From contig RPFO01001996.1 in the NCBI GenBank assembly GCA_009746045.1, forward strand, positions 1 to 64,000: a stretch of 64,000 nt of DNA, in the 5' to 3' direction. Both the position numbers and the translations under genes were made by a program. Below the pieces are notes generated by a model. The model ran no database searches, had not been told where the DNA came from, and saw only the letters and a list, made by a program, of their open reading frames with translations. The DNA comes from Mesostigma viride. Lineage: Eukaryota > Streptophyta > Mesostigmatophyceae > Mesostigmatales > Mesostigmataceae. Shown here in pieces: positions 23,244 through 33,238 of the stretch (position 1 is the stretch's first letter; each line of letters starts with the position of its first letter).

Positions 23244-26200
23244 GAATGATGATCCCCGTCGTCTTCGTCGTCCACGACCACGGCAAAGTCCATGTCGACG
23301 TCTTGCCACCCATCTTCAAGAAGCCGATATTTGATAAGTCGGACCAGGCGCTTCCACCGGCGGATATGGGCGGGTAACCCGAACACCAGCAGAACTCTGG
23401 AGGGTCCCTTCAACAGGGCCTTGGTGATCTGGTCAACCACATCCCACGCGGCATACCTCAAACGGGAGGAGGGTAAGGGTATCTGGCTGTCGACCGGAAT
23501 ACAGTCTTGATCCCACTCGCGCAGGTTCCTCCACTTCTCGTTGCTGTCAGCTGTCAGGTCCAGCACAGCAAACGCCTGGTCCTTCAGCTTCCCAGGAAGG
23601 TCTTCAGACCCCGTGTACAACTCGTCCACCACCTTCGTCACCACCAGATCCTTTCTTTTTTCGTTTTCCTTCCATGTCATTGTCCTGTATGCGATCCAGT
23701 CGGGTCCCATCTTCACCCCGTCCCAATAGGTGAAGGCTTCCAGCCTGTCCCACCACCCCCTCTTGGCCTTGGCAGTCCCCTCCTCCTTAGCCGCCGCCTG
23801 CACCTCCTCCTCCGCCGCCGCCTCCTGCTGTGGCACACCCAGCAGATGTTTGGTCTTCACCCCCAAATCGTCATACAAATGACGGGGGTGGGAAGCGAGC
23901 AGCCCTCTCGGGAACTTCCAGTCCTTCTGGTCGACCACTTTCCTTTTAGCCGGCGGAAGGTCCCTCAGCGTGAGAATGATCGCCCTCGTGGCCGTGACGA
24001 TCACCCGCCAAAAGTCTCTGGTCAGGCGGCAGTCGGCGATGAACTTGTCGAGGTCCGTGGCGACGGTGCCCTTCAGCTTCACGCCAAACACGTGCTCCCT
24101 CACCAATACGGGGTCGAAAGTCCCGTTTAGTTGTTTGCAAGCGGCCATCAGCTCGGGGTTCTCCAGGAACTTGATGTGGGCGAATTGCTTTGCCGCCTCT
24201 ATCAAATTCTTGGCGACTTCCATTATTTTTATCAGGTTGCTGGGAGGGGCCTCACAGGACATGATCGGCGCTTGGATCAGGCTGTCGAAGTACTGGAAAC
24301 TCGCAAGTTCCCGATGCGCGGTGAAAATGGACAGTTCGTGCGCCTTGTCTTTAGGGCGCGTGTCAAGGAAGTCTTGCCGAGCCGCGATATCCTGTGCGAT
24401 CGCCGGCTTGCCGTCGACAGCGGGCTTCAAAGGGTCCTCACACCAGAACAGCCAGCGCTGCATGAAGTTCTTCTGGTCCGGCCCCCACTTGTCCGTCTCT
24501 TCAGCCCCTCCTGCCTTGTCGCCTGCGCCGTCCCCTTCGGCCTTGGCTTGCTCTCCTTTCTGCCAAAAGGGCTTCACAATCGCCCAGATCTTGCCGTACA
24601 GAGGAGTTGGGAGAGACACGCCCTTCCCTCTCTTGACGGGTCCATATGCCTGGTAGGCCCGGTGCACATCCCCCAGCGCTGAGCCCCACGTTGCCTTGGC
24701 TTGGGCTGTGTCCTCGGCGTTCATGGCGTTCCCGAGCTGCCTGACAACTTCGATCATCTTGCCGACTTGTTCGGTAACCTGCATCCCCGTAGGGCAACAA
24801 CGCGCAGAGACACATCGACAGTCCTCCCAAATAAGCACAACTCAACTGAGAACAAGAATACGACTGACAGAAACGCCGGCGGTCGCATCTTGACCAAAAT
24901 ATGGCATGCTAAGGTGGAACATGAAAACCCCTTATAGAAACGCCGGCGGTCGCATCTTGACCGAACTAATGGCATACTGAAATTAACACAAGAAAACCAC
25001 TTATAGAAACGCCGGCGGTCGCAACCTGGCTTACCTTCTGTTCACGGATCTGCCACCAGGTCGGCAGGATGGTCTCACCCTTGAGCATCTGCACGTCCAC
25101 CCCCCCGAAATTCGTCCAATCAGTTGCCCACTCCTCCAGCTTCGCCGCGGCCACGGTCTTCGTGACCTCCTGCTCCTTCCCTCCCCGCGCAACGACCCTG
25201 AGCTTTTCCGCCTTCATGAAACCATTCAGCATTGCCTGGTACCACACAGATCTTTGGTCCACCGTCATATTGTCGGTGACCAGTTCGAATTTCACCGATT
25301 TGATGAGTGTGGTAAAGTGGTTCCCGTCCAGCACGAGAAAGCCGCAAATGGCTGGCGGCAACGGTGGCTTCTTCTCGAGTGGAGCCATCTCCCAGGCGGA
25401 CTTGCACAAACTGTCCAAAAGCGCGGCCTTTCTCACGTCCACGGGCTTAAGTGAGTCCAGAATATCGGCCGGTCCTGTCAGAACCGCGGTGGAAGCAGCT
25501 TCGGCCATTCCCTTGGCCGAGCTCGTTCGCAGGTAGATATCAATCTCTTTGTCAGTCATTGCGCGAGCGTAGCCAGCCTTCATTGTCCGTGCCCCCCCAT
25601 CTCCCCGAAGAGTTGCGCGAGCTGACGCTGGGTGCCTTCCTTTTTCATCCAGTCATGAAAACTGTTGGGGCACCGGTCAGCCAAAAACTGGAACGAGTAC
25701 CGCCACACAGGAATCACCAGCTTGTCGTGGCCGTAGTCGGACTCCGAGTTTGCAAAAATGGTGGCGTTCTGCTCGGCTCTAGACAGATGCAAGTCTCGTG
25801 CGAGGAGCTTCTGAGGCCCCACGAACAGGTTCCTTGTCCACACCCGATTTCGATGCACCAAGGCTTTGGACATCTCATCGAGGTCCCGAGGCTGAACGGC
25901 AAGCTGCTTCCGCAACCGTTTGCCCTTCGCGATCTCATCGTTCACATCCAGGATGTCATCATCATCCTGCGACACCGGGGACTTCTCCCATTTCTCAAGC
26001 AGAGACACGGGAGCATCCGCAACCTCCACCTCCTTTCCTTTCCCCTTTCCCTTCAGCGCCTTCCCCTTGTAGGTCGCAAGTGCTTCGGAGAGTCCCTTCT
26101 GGTGTTCGTCGACGGCAGCAGTCCACGTACTATCTATTTTCATGTTCTCGCGGCGCGCGTGCTGGTCGAGGCTGATTGAGTACAGGATGGCCGCGTGGGT

Positions 26201-28355
26201 CGCCCTCTCGGCCTGCACGTACTGCGTTGATGCGAAAAAATCAGGAAAGCATAACCAAAAGGAATAAAGTAAATGCCGATTGAGAAACGCCGGCCGTCGC
26301 AACCTACATGAAACCTGAACCTCAACATCAAAGCCCCCCTCACAACAGAGGTATACTTACCTCGTTCCCCTTAACAATGATATGAAAAAATCAGGAAAGC
26401 ATAACCGAAAGGAATAAAGTAAATGTCACACTTGAGAAACGCCGGCCGTCGCAACCTAGATGAAACCTAAACCTCAAGATCAGAGCCCCCCTCACAACAG
26501 AGGTACACTTGGCTCATTTCCCTCAACGATGCGAAATCAGGAAAGGAAGTAAGTGTTAGTCAAAAGGAAGTAAGTGTCACACTTGAGAAACGCCGGCCGT
26601 CGCAACCTACATGAAACCTGGACCTCAAGAACAAAGCCCCCCTCACAACAGAGGTAGACTTACCTCATTCCCCTCAACCGCTGCTGCTTCAGCCGCTTTC
26701 TTCGACCCCTTCGCGATCTTCGGAGACTTGTCCCGGCGGGCATCGTGTTCCTTCAACATCTTGATCAGAGTCTTGGCGTCCGCCATCGTCACCGTCTTCA
26801 GTTTACACTTCCTCTCCTTCCCTTTGCCCTCGAACAGGTTCTCCTCCATCCACTTTATCAAGGCCTTGGCGCTCGGGATCTCCTCAGGCTGTGTGGCGCC
26901 ATCGGGCGCGCACGCATTCTTCACGATCAACTCAGCGACTTGATGGAGAGTCATCATCTGGTTCCGTACCTCAGGTGGGGCTGTTTCCGTTCTCACCTCG
27001 GCCACAACCCACTTTGCCAACTTCTTCAGTTGATAAGCATCCGCTTGCTCCTTAAAGCGTGTCATTTTCGCAGTATCGCCGTCGCTTCCACCCGCGCCCT
27101 CTGACACAGGCTCACCGACAGCGATAGCCCCCTCTCCCTGGAGATTTGCCCCACCCTGACGACCGGCTTCCTGCAAGAACATTATCAACGGAAGATTTTT
27201 AATGTAAGAAAAGTGTAGAGAAACGCCGGCCGTCGTAACTCTGTCAATTGAGGACGAACCTAAACTTTCAATTTGTAAGTCAACGGTAACTTACCCTTCC
27301 CCCCTCTGCAGTGGAACCACCGTAAGATCCACTTCCCCTCCTGTCACCGCCCTCTTGCTGCTCGAACGGACTTCCCTGTAAAAATAGCAAACGCGATTGT
27401 CCATTCACAAGAAAAAAATTACTACAAAAATAAACAAGGATATACGCACGCAAACCTTTTCAATACAAGTAAACCGGAGAGGAATCTGACGCACTCATGT
27501 ACCTGGGTGCTTCCCGCCATTGAGCGGGCTTCTCTTGCACCAACATCCTCTTGCCGGCCCTGCGAACATTTCAACGGAAAGTAAAAATCCGCTTAGTTGT
27601 CGGAAATGACATGTCTGGCGAATATTGCAAAAAAATGCGTATTGTATTTCACGACATCAATTTAATGGGCGGAGACTTACGAAGATCGGCCCGCCACCTT
27701 CCAAATTGCCCAGCGTCATATCGAAAACATCGAGGACTTCCCCTCCATCGACCCCCTTCCCCCTTCCCCTCTGCCGCGGCGGGGGCATATCGCCCGTCGC
27801 GACCGGCTTGGAAGTCGCGGGGGGATCCCTTGCGGTTGAGGGCACTGCGGCCGACTCGTGCACACTCTCCCCCCTCTTTTGGGCTACTGCGGCAGGCGCG
27901 GCATGGGAGGGCGCGGCGGCTACTGTCTCTGGCGCATTCTGAGCCAACCGACGCAACCTTAGCTCCTGCTGGAGCAGGGTTTCGAAACGAGGCATGAATG
28001 TGCGCTTGGAGGTATAAGGCACCTTGGCGACTTCAGGTTTGTCATTAAGGATGTCTTGGTACAGCGCGAATTGCTGTTCACGAGTGCCATTCGCGAGTCG
28101 CTCAAACCGCTCAATCTGAATCCGCTTAACCGGATCGTCCACCATCTCAAGACCACCGTGGTACTCATCCTTCCCAGTGACCGCGGCAAAGCTGACACCA
28201 GATTCCACCATTGGGGGCGGCGTGCCCTCCCTTGCACGCTTGTGAGGAGGCTGTTGTGGGGAGGCGCCTTGGGCCTGAACTGGTTGCCCTTCTGACCCTT
28301 CCCCCCTAGGGGGAGAGTCGCCGACCACCTGCGATGTAGGGCCGCCCTTTTCCAT
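22553..28355 (-). CDS. Large hypothetical protein, six exons (about 1577 aa), one apparent frameshift
   Basis: Exons in order are 28355-27681, 27559-27503, 27375-27295, 27170-26664, 26221-25035 and 24778-22553. All junctions are GT-AG and phase 0. The ATG follows a TTGCAG acceptor directly. Exon 5 reads through only if one G is added to the G7 run at 25592-25598; its length then becomes a multiple of three, so a sequencing error or a recent lesion is likely. I recognise no catalytic domain. Visible features are a Gln/Pro/Ala-rich N-terminus, Lys/Glu-rich helical stretches, a run of about 20 Asp (about residue 1350) and Glu-rich sequence after it. Near the C-terminus (about 1468-1532) is a 24-residue repeat (LLETPAGVSVMRRGIAS) created by antisense copies of the hairpin motif. 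It is the last of six co-oriented ORFs. Confidence 0.6.
22690..22880 (+). repeat. 72-bp tandem repeat with hairpin motif inside coding exon
   Basis: Three units, with the motif at about 22713, 22785 and 22857 on the plus strand, antisense to the gene. Because 72 is divisible by three, they add a 24-residue protein repeat to the large ORF's C-terminus. The unit resembles the amplified intron units in length and composition. Confidence 0.85.
23182..23242. repeat. (CAT)n trinucleotide repeat encoding poly-Asp
   Basis: About 20 uninterrupted CAT triplets on the plus strand read as GAT (Asp) in the minus-strand gene. The frame is maintained on both sides. Such tracts vary in length among individuals in most genomes. 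Confidence 0.95.
24779..25034 (-). other. Intron 5 of the large gene, with triplicated motif unit
   Basis: The donor is CAGAAG|GTAAGC and the acceptor GGGGATGCAG, phase 0. Three motif units of about 67-69 bp lie in a row (motifs at 25006, 24937 and 24870), each followed by GTTTTC(T/A)TGTT-type sequence. An alternative acceptor (TTGTTCTCAG) lies about 60 nt upstream of the chosen one. Confidence 0.75.
26222..26663 (-). other. Intron 4 of the large gene, with triplicated donor-plus-motif unit
   Basis: The donor is AATGAG|GTAAGT and the acceptor ATCAACGCAG, phase 0, 442 nt. Three units of about 151 bp each begin with a copy of the exon's last roughly 15 nt. Donor-like GTAAGT is kept at 26663 and about 26360 but lost (CCAAGT) in the middle unit. 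Motifs lie at 26587-26606, 26436-26455 and 26284-26303. Confidence 0.8.
27171..27294 (-). other. Intron 3 of the large gene
   Basis: 124 nt, donor AGG|GTAAGT, acceptor GTTCTTGCAG, phase 0, with one hairpin motif at 27220-27239. The two neighbouring introns (27376-27502 and 27560-27680; 127 and 121 nt) have canonical ends but no motif, so the motif is not needed for splicing in this gene. Confidence 0.75.
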
Positions 28356-28577
28356 CTGCAACACAAAACAAAAAAATTGGAAAAAACATACGAGTCAGCA
28401 GGAAGATGCGCCCCACGTCGCAACTCAATACAAAAAATGCATCATTATGTCAAGGTACAAACAACGTTATAATTCAGAATGAACAGAGATTCATAACAAG
28501 AGAACGACGCACTAAAAGATGCGACCGCCGTCGCAACTTTCGTCAATTCACTCTCTATACAAACAACTCTATGTCCC
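28356..28577 (-). other. Inter-cistron spacer with two hairpin motifs
   Basis: 222 nt between the stop of the 244-aa ORF and the ATG of the large gene. Motifs lie at 28517-28537 (a perfect TGCGAC/GTCGCA stem around GGCG) and about 28404-28424. The spacer ends in a T-rich tract and TGTTGCAG immediately before ATG. It can be read as an intergenic region with a trans-splice acceptor, or as a 5' intron. Confidence 0.6.
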
Positions 28578-29312
28578 TCATAAAGAATCAATTGGCAAGG
28601 AAATGCAAAAAAATTCCGTTACCACCTCCGTCGACCCATAAGTGGTTCGCGAATGGGAAATCGCTGCTGATTTTCGGTCGAGCCCTTCACGGTATTTTCG
28701 AAATCTCGAGGCAAGGTTGCGCGGAAGAGGGCCCCCCTCAATCATGCGTGCGATCGGACTGGCCATGGAAACGGATACCTGGTTCCTGGACTGCCTTGCA
28801 CGGTCAACCATCTTGAAACTTCCCCGGAGAAGGAAATCAGACGTCAGACGGTTGAATATGCGAACGTCAAGATTTGACCAACCCATCATCCATTCCACCA
28901 CCTTCTCCGCGGCATCATGGAAGACCTGCCTCTCATCCGCCACTCCTCGAGACCCAAACACACAATCGGCCGTGTTATCGTCGTGCCTCTTAAGGCGAAT
29001 GTTCACGTCCTCTTTGTCATCATCCATTTCCGACAGCCGAATTACAGCCCTTTTGGCTCCGTCCACTCCATCCTCAAGAAGGACGTCCATCTGCGCCCCT
29101 CCCACACAATTGTTGTCAACGTATTGTTGCAAATGACGGGAAATCATGTCCTTTCCAAAAGCTACGATGTGTTCCCCACACAGACCCATGTCGGTAATTG
29201 ACAGCTTTTTACATTTCCTATCCCGGCACTTCTTTTCGGGATCCTTCTCAAAAATCCGGAAAACAGCGTCCTGATATGGACGTCCCCTTATGTCGACCGT
29301 CAGACTGGACAT
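28578..29312 (-). CDS. Hypothetical protein with C-X4-C-X10-C-X2-H motif (244 aa)
   Basis: The ATG directly follows the acceptor-like GGTTTCGCAG. Residues Cys29, Cys34, Cys45 and His48 form a probable zinc site with the same spacing, and the same CKK after the second Cys, as in the next upstream ORF (29593-30459). The rest is mixed charged sequence with no domain I recognise. A hairpin motif follows the stop within about 40 nt (28517-28537), and a second lies before the next ORF. No good splice donor interrupts it, so I treat it as a complete single-exon cistron. Low similarity outside the motif leaves open whether the two are paralogues. Confidence 0.6.
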   Translation of the reverse strand: MSSLTVDIRGRPYQDAVFRIFEKDPEKKCRDRKCKKLSITDMGLCGEHIVAFGKDMISRHLQQYVDNNCVGGAQMDVLLEDGVDGAKRAVIRLSEMDDDKEDVNIRLKRHDDNTADCVFGSRGVADERQVFHDAAEKVVEWMMGWSNLDVRIFNRLTSDFLLRGSFKMVDRARQSRNQVSVSMASPIARMIEGGPLPRNLASRFRKYREGLDRKSAAISHSRTTYGSTEVVTEFFCISLPIDSL

Positions 29313-29592
29313 CTGCGAAACCAGAACATACCGGCCGCGAGTAGTTTATATTATTAAAAAAAACTGGCATTTATTAAGTCATCTTCATCTATTTATGCGA
29401 GCTAAAATTTGAAGAAAATGCAACAAAGAAACGCCCTGGGGCGCAACTTCCTCAACAACCACTTTCTACGTACAAACGAATGGCAATCACATCGACTACG
29501 ATTGTCACTACATACGAATGTCCAGACAATATAATGTGTATGTAGAGGGGGGGCATTCAAGACCAGAGAAACGCCGGCGGGCGCAACTCATA
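29313..29592 (-). other. Inter-cistron spacer with two hairpin motifs
   Basis: 280 nt. Motifs at 29568-29587 (6 nt after the stop) and 29428-29447. It ends in GGTTTCGCAG directly before the next ATG. Confidence 0.6.
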
Positions 29593-30459
29593 TCAATATA
29601 GACTGTCCCGCGACTCGTTCCACTCTCTGCAGGTTTTGCAACAACCGATCGAGCGAACTCTCGGAACCTCTTTCGCCGCCATTTCATCGACACGAGCGAA
29701 CATCTCTTCTTTGGCGGCCACCAACTTTGCCTCCTTGTTGCCGGTGTCAGGATAGATTTCGGACCTCCTCGTCTTCATCGGGGCCACTCTCTCCAAATAC
29801 TCTGCACACAGAGAATCCTGCTCCTCCTCCACAATCGCCTTCACGCCGGATACAATCGCTTTGGCTTTTGTTTCCACGCGAAAATCGAACTCTCGTTGAG
29901 TTATCAGCGGAATGTCGGCGAGTGCAAAACACATACGCCGATAAAGTTCGCTTACATCCGTGTCACGCGAGTCGGCAAAAGGTGTCGTCATCAAAAAGCA
30001 TCTCAAGCTACTCCAACCATTTTCTTGGGCGCCGGCAACGTAGCCTCCCTTTGCCAAGTCCGCACCTGTCGCGGAGTCTTTGACTATCCAATCTTCAAGG
30101 AAGTACTCGTCTCCCCTGGTGAAATCAAAATTTACACCCACGACCTCTCCGACAGTCATGTCCAGGCGAAGTCGCAGGGCCCCCCCCGCCAATCCAGGTC
30201 CGAGGGCGCCCGCCATTCCAAGTCCGCGACTGAGGGCATTTTCGATGTGACGAGAATGTTCTTCGTGCTTTCGGCAATACAAGTCAAATCCGAGAGCGGT
30301 TTTCTTGCAAGTGGACACATCACACTTGCGCGGCGCCCCTATTGAGCGAGCAACACTCTGAATGACAGTGGCAACCGCTTGGTGTTGTTGAAGTCGTTGC
30401 CAATCCTCCATCAGGAGGTGACTAGACGAATCGGACGAATCTTCCGTCGAACCGGACAT
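29593..30459 (-). CDS. Hypothetical protein with C-X4-C-X10-C-X2-H motif (288 aa)
   Basis: The chosen ATG (MSGSTEDSS) directly follows ACTTGTCGCAG. Residues Cys46, Cys51, Cys62 and His65 form a probable zinc site matching that of the following ORF. The N-terminus is Ser/Asp-rich; later sequence is Ala/Glu/Lys-rich and probably helical, and a CCKTC cluster is close to the C-terminus. The motif loosely resembles zinc sites in plant-type or transposase-associated fingers, but I assign no function. The stop is followed within 10 nt by a hairpin motif. Confidence 0.6.
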   Translation of the reverse strand: MSGSTEDSSDSSSHLLMEDWQRLQQHQAVATVIQSVARSIGAPRKCDVSTCKKTALGFDLYCRKHEEHSRHIENALSRGLGMAGALGPGLAGGALRLRLDMTVGEVVGVNFDFTRGDEYFLEDWIVKDSATGADLAKGGYVAGAQENGWSSLRCFLMTTPFADSRDTDVSELYRRMCFALADIPLITQREFDFRVETKAKAIVSGVKAIVEEEQDSLCAEYLERVAPMKTRRSEIYPDTGNKEAKLVAAKEEMFARVDEMAAKEVPRVRSIGCCKTCREWNESRDSLY

Positions 30460-30623
30460 CTGCGACAAGTTACGATAACATACCGGCCCCGGAAAATAAA
30501 ATTCAAAAAACGTTTTGAAATTTTTTTATTGTACTTGTTTATTAATACGAAGGTTTAAATTTGGCGCAAAGAAACGCCCCAAGGCGCAACTTGTCGAACA
30601 GCAATATGGCGATAAAACATTAT
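30460..30623 (-). other. Inter-cistron spacer with one hairpin motif
   Basis: 164 nt. Motif at 30571-30590, with the CGCC-TTGG-GGCG form. The 3' half is T-rich and ends in ACTTGTCGCAG before the ATG. Confidence 0.6.
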
Positions 30624-30824
30624 CTATTCAATGTGCGATTGATGTGCTGAAACCTTCCAGACTTTGACACTGTCCGGTATCACCGGACTCGGACGAGGAG
30701 TCGAGTCGGAAGCGAGCCAGTAATCCTCGACTATTTTTTTGATGTACAATGGAAGACTCCTTCCATTATGTCGAAGTGTGTCGGTCCTTTGCCTTTTGGC
30801 CAAACTCTCCTTAACCTCCACCAT
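30624..30824 (-). CDS. Small hypothetical protein (66 aa)
   Basis: The chosen start, MVEVKESLAKRQRTD, lies 3 nt after a CCTACGCGCAG acceptor; upstream in-frame codons would read through the AT-rich spacer. The N-terminal half is strongly basic (possible nuclear signal KRQR); the C-terminal half is Pro/Ser-rich. No family was recognised. It is supported mainly by its position and by the shared acceptor-ATG layout. Confidence 0.4.
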   Translation of the reverse strand: MVEVKESLAKRQRTDTLRHNGRSLPLYIKKIVEDYWLASDSTPRPSPVIPDSVKVWKVSAHQSHIE

Positions 30825-30925
30825 TTCCTGCGCGTAGGAGGAAAATGATACGTTATAAACATTAAACATTAAACATTAAATATAACATCATATAAACAAG
30901 TTATTACTCTACATTTCAAGTTTTT

Positions 30926-31681
30926 CTAAGAGGCAGAGCCGTCGTGGAAGTTGAAGGAGAAGTCGACATCAGACCCCATAGTTTTATCCAGTATCGTCGT
31001 CACGTTAACCCCCCACTTCACCCCTGCCAGCACCTCCCTCGCTTGCCTCAGACGTTCGCATCTATCCTTATGCCTACTCCAGTCCGCACGCTGGCACTCC
31101 TCACTGCAATATCTGGCATCCCTACATCCTCTACACCACTTGATATGAGGTCCTGTTTCGCACCCACACCCCTCCTTGGAGCACTTTCGCGTACTACGCA
31201 TGCGATCCCCATCCCTCACGATCGGGTCAGAGAGCAAGAAAAAGTTCATGTTGAGGGGTACTGCCCCTACACATGCATCAGCCCTCACGCGCAGAGAATG
31301 CGTAACATTCGGGTAAAATGCGCGCCCGTAGGTGCACCCAAGCTGAGCCCCTTCCTCTTCCCCCAACTCTATCTTTGGCCCCTTTGTAATGAACGACACC
31401 AAAAGGCGGAACTCCGTCCTTGGGTCTATGGGCACTCTTAGATCCATCTGTGGTCTGAAAAAACCCTCTTGAATACAGAAGTTCATATCAGCTAGCTGGG
31501 CGTACATAATTCTCTCCATTTGGCTGAACGAATCAAACGCCAATAAAACGGCCAAGTGGCGGCCTGTCCTCTCCTGCGCGACTCGAACTTCCTCGAATAT
31601 GACACGCGACAGAAAGCGAACTTGTTTGAAAACGTTTTGAAGGACGCTTCCGTAGACTTCATTCACGATCTCGGACTCCAT
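30926..31681 (-). CDS. MYND-type zinc finger protein (251 aa)
   Basis: Residues 167-208 match a MYND finger: CSKEGCGC, then WCRGC, then YCSEECQRADWSRHKDRC with the expected spacing and the Trp before the last His/Cys. MYND fingers are protein-interaction modules found in transcriptional co-regulators and SMYD-type methyltransferases. No SET domain is present here. The N-terminal 160 residues are unrecognised. The ATG directly follows CCTGAAAAAG. It lies 101 bp upstream of the 66-aa ORF and 68 bp downstream of the next ORF, without a hairpin motif in either spacer. Confidence 0.75.
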   Translation of the reverse strand: MESEIVNEVYGSVLQNVFKQVRFLSRVIFEEVRVAQERTGRHLAVLLAFDSFSQMERIMYAQLADMNFCIQEGFFRPQMDLRVPIDPRTEFRLLVSFITKGPKIELGEEEGAQLGCTYGRAFYPNVTHSLRVRADACVGAVPLNMNFFLLSDPIVRDGDRMRSTRKCSKEGCGCETGPHIKWCRGCRDARYCSEECQRADWSRHKDRCERLRQAREVLAGVKWGVNVTTILDKTMGSDVDFSFNFHDGSAS

Positions 31682-31749
31682 CTTTTTCAGGGAAAAAACG
31701 AACAAAAAAATTCATAAACATTAATTTATTATTTTATAATAACAAGTTA

Positions 31750-31974
31750 CTATTCCTCGGAATAGTTTTTTTTTATCCATTCCACAAACGCGTTTGTCAC
31801 AAACACCTTCCATGCTTTCTCAAGAACTTGTCCCCCTGATGTTTTTGAGTATTCAAACTCGTCATCCGAAGAAACCAACTCCGGCACATCCTCCGAGAGG
31901 GTCTCTAAATTGTCATCGGCTTTCCTTTTGCGCTTGTGGTTTCCGAAGCATTTTTTTTGTTCTTCTTCTGACAT
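31750..31974 (-). CDS. Small acidic hypothetical protein (74 aa)
   Basis: The start chosen is MSEEEQ, which follows a GGTTGCAG acceptor by 5 nt. An upstream ATG at 31989 (MVAEQ) would add 5 residues but overlaps that acceptor. The protein has a basic patch (HKRKRKAD) and then an acidic Ser/Asp/Glu stretch. No domain was recognised. It is the first ORF of the leftward series, downstream of the five-copy motif array. Confidence 0.45.
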   Translation of the reverse strand: MSEEEQKKCFGNHKRKRKADDNLETLSEDVPELVSSDDEFEYSKTSGGQVLEKAWKVFVTNAFVEWIKKNYSEE

Positions 31975-32094
31975 TTGTTCTGCAACCATGGAGTCATTTC
32001 GAGGGGGGTGTGGTTTAACGGGTGCAGATTTAAAGTAATTTGTTTTAGGTGAACGATGGTAAAAACTTCATTAGATATTTTAAACGAACGAGAA

Positions 32095-32510
32095 GCAACA
32101 GAAACGACGGCGGGCGTAACTATCATGGGAAACTTTGATATCACAAGATCACAATGGACACGAACGCGCTGCAACTTTCACGACATATTCTTCGACATCG
32201 AAAATAAAAAAGAAACGACGGCGGGCGTAACTATCATGAAACATTGATCTTACAAGAAGCTGACGGGGATGCAACTTTCACGACAAACACTTCGACATCG
32301 AAGATGCAAAAGAAACGACGGCGGGCGTAACTATCATGGAAAGATTGAGCTTACAAGATGACAAGTTAACTGACGGGGGTGCATCTTTCCCGAGATATAT
32401 TTCGACATCGAAAAGGCAAAAGAAACGACGGCGGGCGTAACTAGCACAACCAATGTTGGTCATGTGCTCTTCCAGTAAGACAAGAAACGACGGCGGGCGT
32501 AACTATCACA
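32095..32510 (-). repeat. Hairpin-motif array upstream of the leftward gene series
   Basis: Five motif copies at about 32101, 32212, 32312, 32422 and 32484, in sense orientation to the minus-strand genes. Spacing is 100-111 bp except for the last (62 bp). Shared intervening text includes ACTTCGACATCGAA-type sequence and GCAACTTTCACGA. It mirrors the array upstream of the rightward gene (17950-18515), so the island is bounded by an array on each side. Confidence 0.82.
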
Positions 32511-32559
32511 CGGTCCAGGAAGAGTGACGTTGGCAGAATTATGGTGTTTGTAAAAGGGG

Positions 32560-33237
<678 letters not shown>

Positions 33238-33238
33238 T

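Noticed and set aside
23507-24130. Long plus-strand frames opposite the large leftward gene
   Set aside because: Shadow frames of a GC-rich exon; the minus strand has the longer frame and consistent splice phases.
30926-31681. SMYD-type lysine methyltransferase
   Set aside because: Only the MYND finger is present; SET motifs are absent.
16859-32510. Island as a Polinton/Maverick or giant-virus insertion
   Set aside because: No polymerase B, packaging ATPase, capsid or protease ORF is seen, and no terminal repeats could be found.
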